This document shows positions 63,393 to 64,000 of a stretch of 64,000 nucleotides of DNA, piece by piece. Source of the stretch: JAUIAI01 sp041396685 (lineage in GTDB: Bacteria; Pseudomonadota; Gammaproteobacteria; Burkholderiales; Burkholderiaceae_E). A program made the translations under genes and the position numbers. Position 1 is the stretch's first letter, and every line of letters begins with the position of its first letter. The notes beneath the pieces were generated by a model. That model did not search any database. It had not been told where the DNA came from and saw nothing but the letters and a program-made list of their open reading frames with translations. The DNA lies in the NCBI GenBank assembly GCA_041396685.1, contig JAWKYD010000019.1, forward strand, positions 62,001 through 126,000. The letters run 5' to 3'.

Positions 63393-64000
63393 TCAGGTGC
63401 CGCGCGACAATTCCCGGAAGTCGTTGGCCAGCTGGCCGAGAAACGTGCGCGCATGGGCCCGTTGCGCCGGTTCGGCCGACCCGAGCAGTTCGACGATCAG
63501 CCGCTGCGCATCGTCGGCCGAGTCCTCGGCCAGCGCGCGCGCCGCATCGTCGCCGGGCTGGAGCCATCGATCGAGCCAGACGCGCACGCGCGGTGCGGCC
63601 TGATCGGCCGTCGCCTTCTCTCGCACCAGGCGCTCGAGTTCGTCGACGAAGCCCTGCTGCCAGTCGAAGCGGGCCTGCCACCAGCGCTCGTTGGCCGGCA
63701 TCTCGGCCACCCGGGCCGCGATCAGCGCACGCTGACGATCGGTGAGCTCGCCCAGTAGTCGCTCGAGCCGGCTCTCCCAGCGCTCGACGCGATGCGCGAC
63801 CCGGCGCGCCGGATCGTCGCCGCCATGCTCGGCAAGAATCTTGCGCTGGCGTGCGCGTATGCCGGCGCGAATCTCGGCCAGTTGCCCGGCATCGAGCGTG
63901 ACCGCGATCTCGGCCACCGGGGCGGCCAGCCGTTGCGCCAGCGGCGGCCAGACTTCCTCGGCCTGCGCGCGCCAGCGCTGCAGGTCGGCCATGCCGATCG
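63393..64000 (-). CDS. DUF6279-like lipoprotein, truncated by window edge
   Basis: The frame is still open at the right edge, so the N-terminus (where a lipobox would be) lies outside. The visible part is helical and charged, opening with the DLQRWRAQAEEVWPPLAQRL segment and continuing through IRAGIRARQRKILAEH, RRVAHRVERWESRLERLLGELTDRQRALIAARV and WWQARFDWQQGFVDEL. It resembles the DUF6279 family of proteobacterial lipoproteins, function unknown. It converges on ubiB, 26 bp apart. Confidence 0.75.
   Translation of the reverse strand, partial: IGMADLQRWRAQAEEVWPPLAQRLAAPVAEIAVTLDAGQLAEIRAGIRARQRKILAEHGGDDPARRVAHRVERWESRLERLLGELTDRQRALIAARVAEMPANERWWQARFDWQQGFVDELERLVREKATADQAAPRVRVWLDRWLQPGDDAARALAEDSADDAQRLIVELLGSAEPAQRAHARTFLGQLANDFRELSRGT

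Overview
The window is about 64 kb of high-GC DNA from a chromosome that looks betaproteobacterial, most likely Burkholderiales. The evidence is the gene order: hslVU, a STAS gene, dksA and a COG0523 GTPase; then two LpxL-type acyltransferases, dapF, DUF484 and xerC; then metK, a SAH riboswitch, ahcY, tlyA and metF; and slt, an NDUFA9-like gene and cca. The DksA with most zinc-finger cysteines missing also fits. Genus cannot be fixed from the sequence alone. I see no tRNA, rRNA, CRISPR array or insertion sequence.

Layout. 1-2 kb: the end of a polysaccharide locus (truncated undecaprenyl-phosphate sugar phosphotransferase, UDP-GlcNAc 2-epimerase). 2-7.2 kb: a carbonic-anhydrase-like protein lacking one zinc ligand, diverging from a hybrid histidine kinase, a LuxR-type response regulator and a GNAT/autoinducer-synthase-like gene. 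7.2-10.3 kb: a minus-strand surface or export group (triple-repeat lipoprotein, CsgG-like lipoprotein, small periplasmic protein). 10.6-14.5 kb: an ECF-like sigma factor with an unusual insertion, a coupled membrane protein that could be its anti-sigma factor, and a secreted metzincin-like metalloprotease. 15-25 kb: housekeeping genes on the minus strand. 25.6-30.8 kb: the SAM/methionine cycle. 31-34 kb: an HD-GYP gene with a broken HD motif next to an intact EAL gene. 34-39 kb: folate, cell-wall and tRNA housekeeping.

The most unusual part is 39.5-57.5 kb. It holds a 2074-residue protein made almost wholly of about 229 octapeptide repeats with an FrpC/RTX-like calcium-binding end. About 2.3 kb downstream of it is a six-gene minus-strand operon. 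The operon encodes a SPINDLY/OGT-type TPR glycosyltransferase, a complete type I secretion system (ABC with C39-like domain, HlyD, TolC), a methyltransferase and a second glycosyltransferase. I infer that these form one system: a Ser/Thr-rich repeat protein that is O-glycosylated in the cytoplasm, secreted by the type I system and displayed as a surface layer or adhesin. Between the two parts lie a GST gene and a VOC gene. The VOC gene is bracketed by two inverted copies of a roughly 230-bp palindromic element whose helical arms differ between copies but stay paired, which suggests a structured element under selection for folding.

57.6-64 kb is ordinary: a tartrate/malate-type dehydrogenase, a MidA-like methyltransferase, an SDR, ttcA, ubiB and a truncated DUF6279 gene. 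Short tandem repeats recur both between genes and inside linker-coding DNA across the window.
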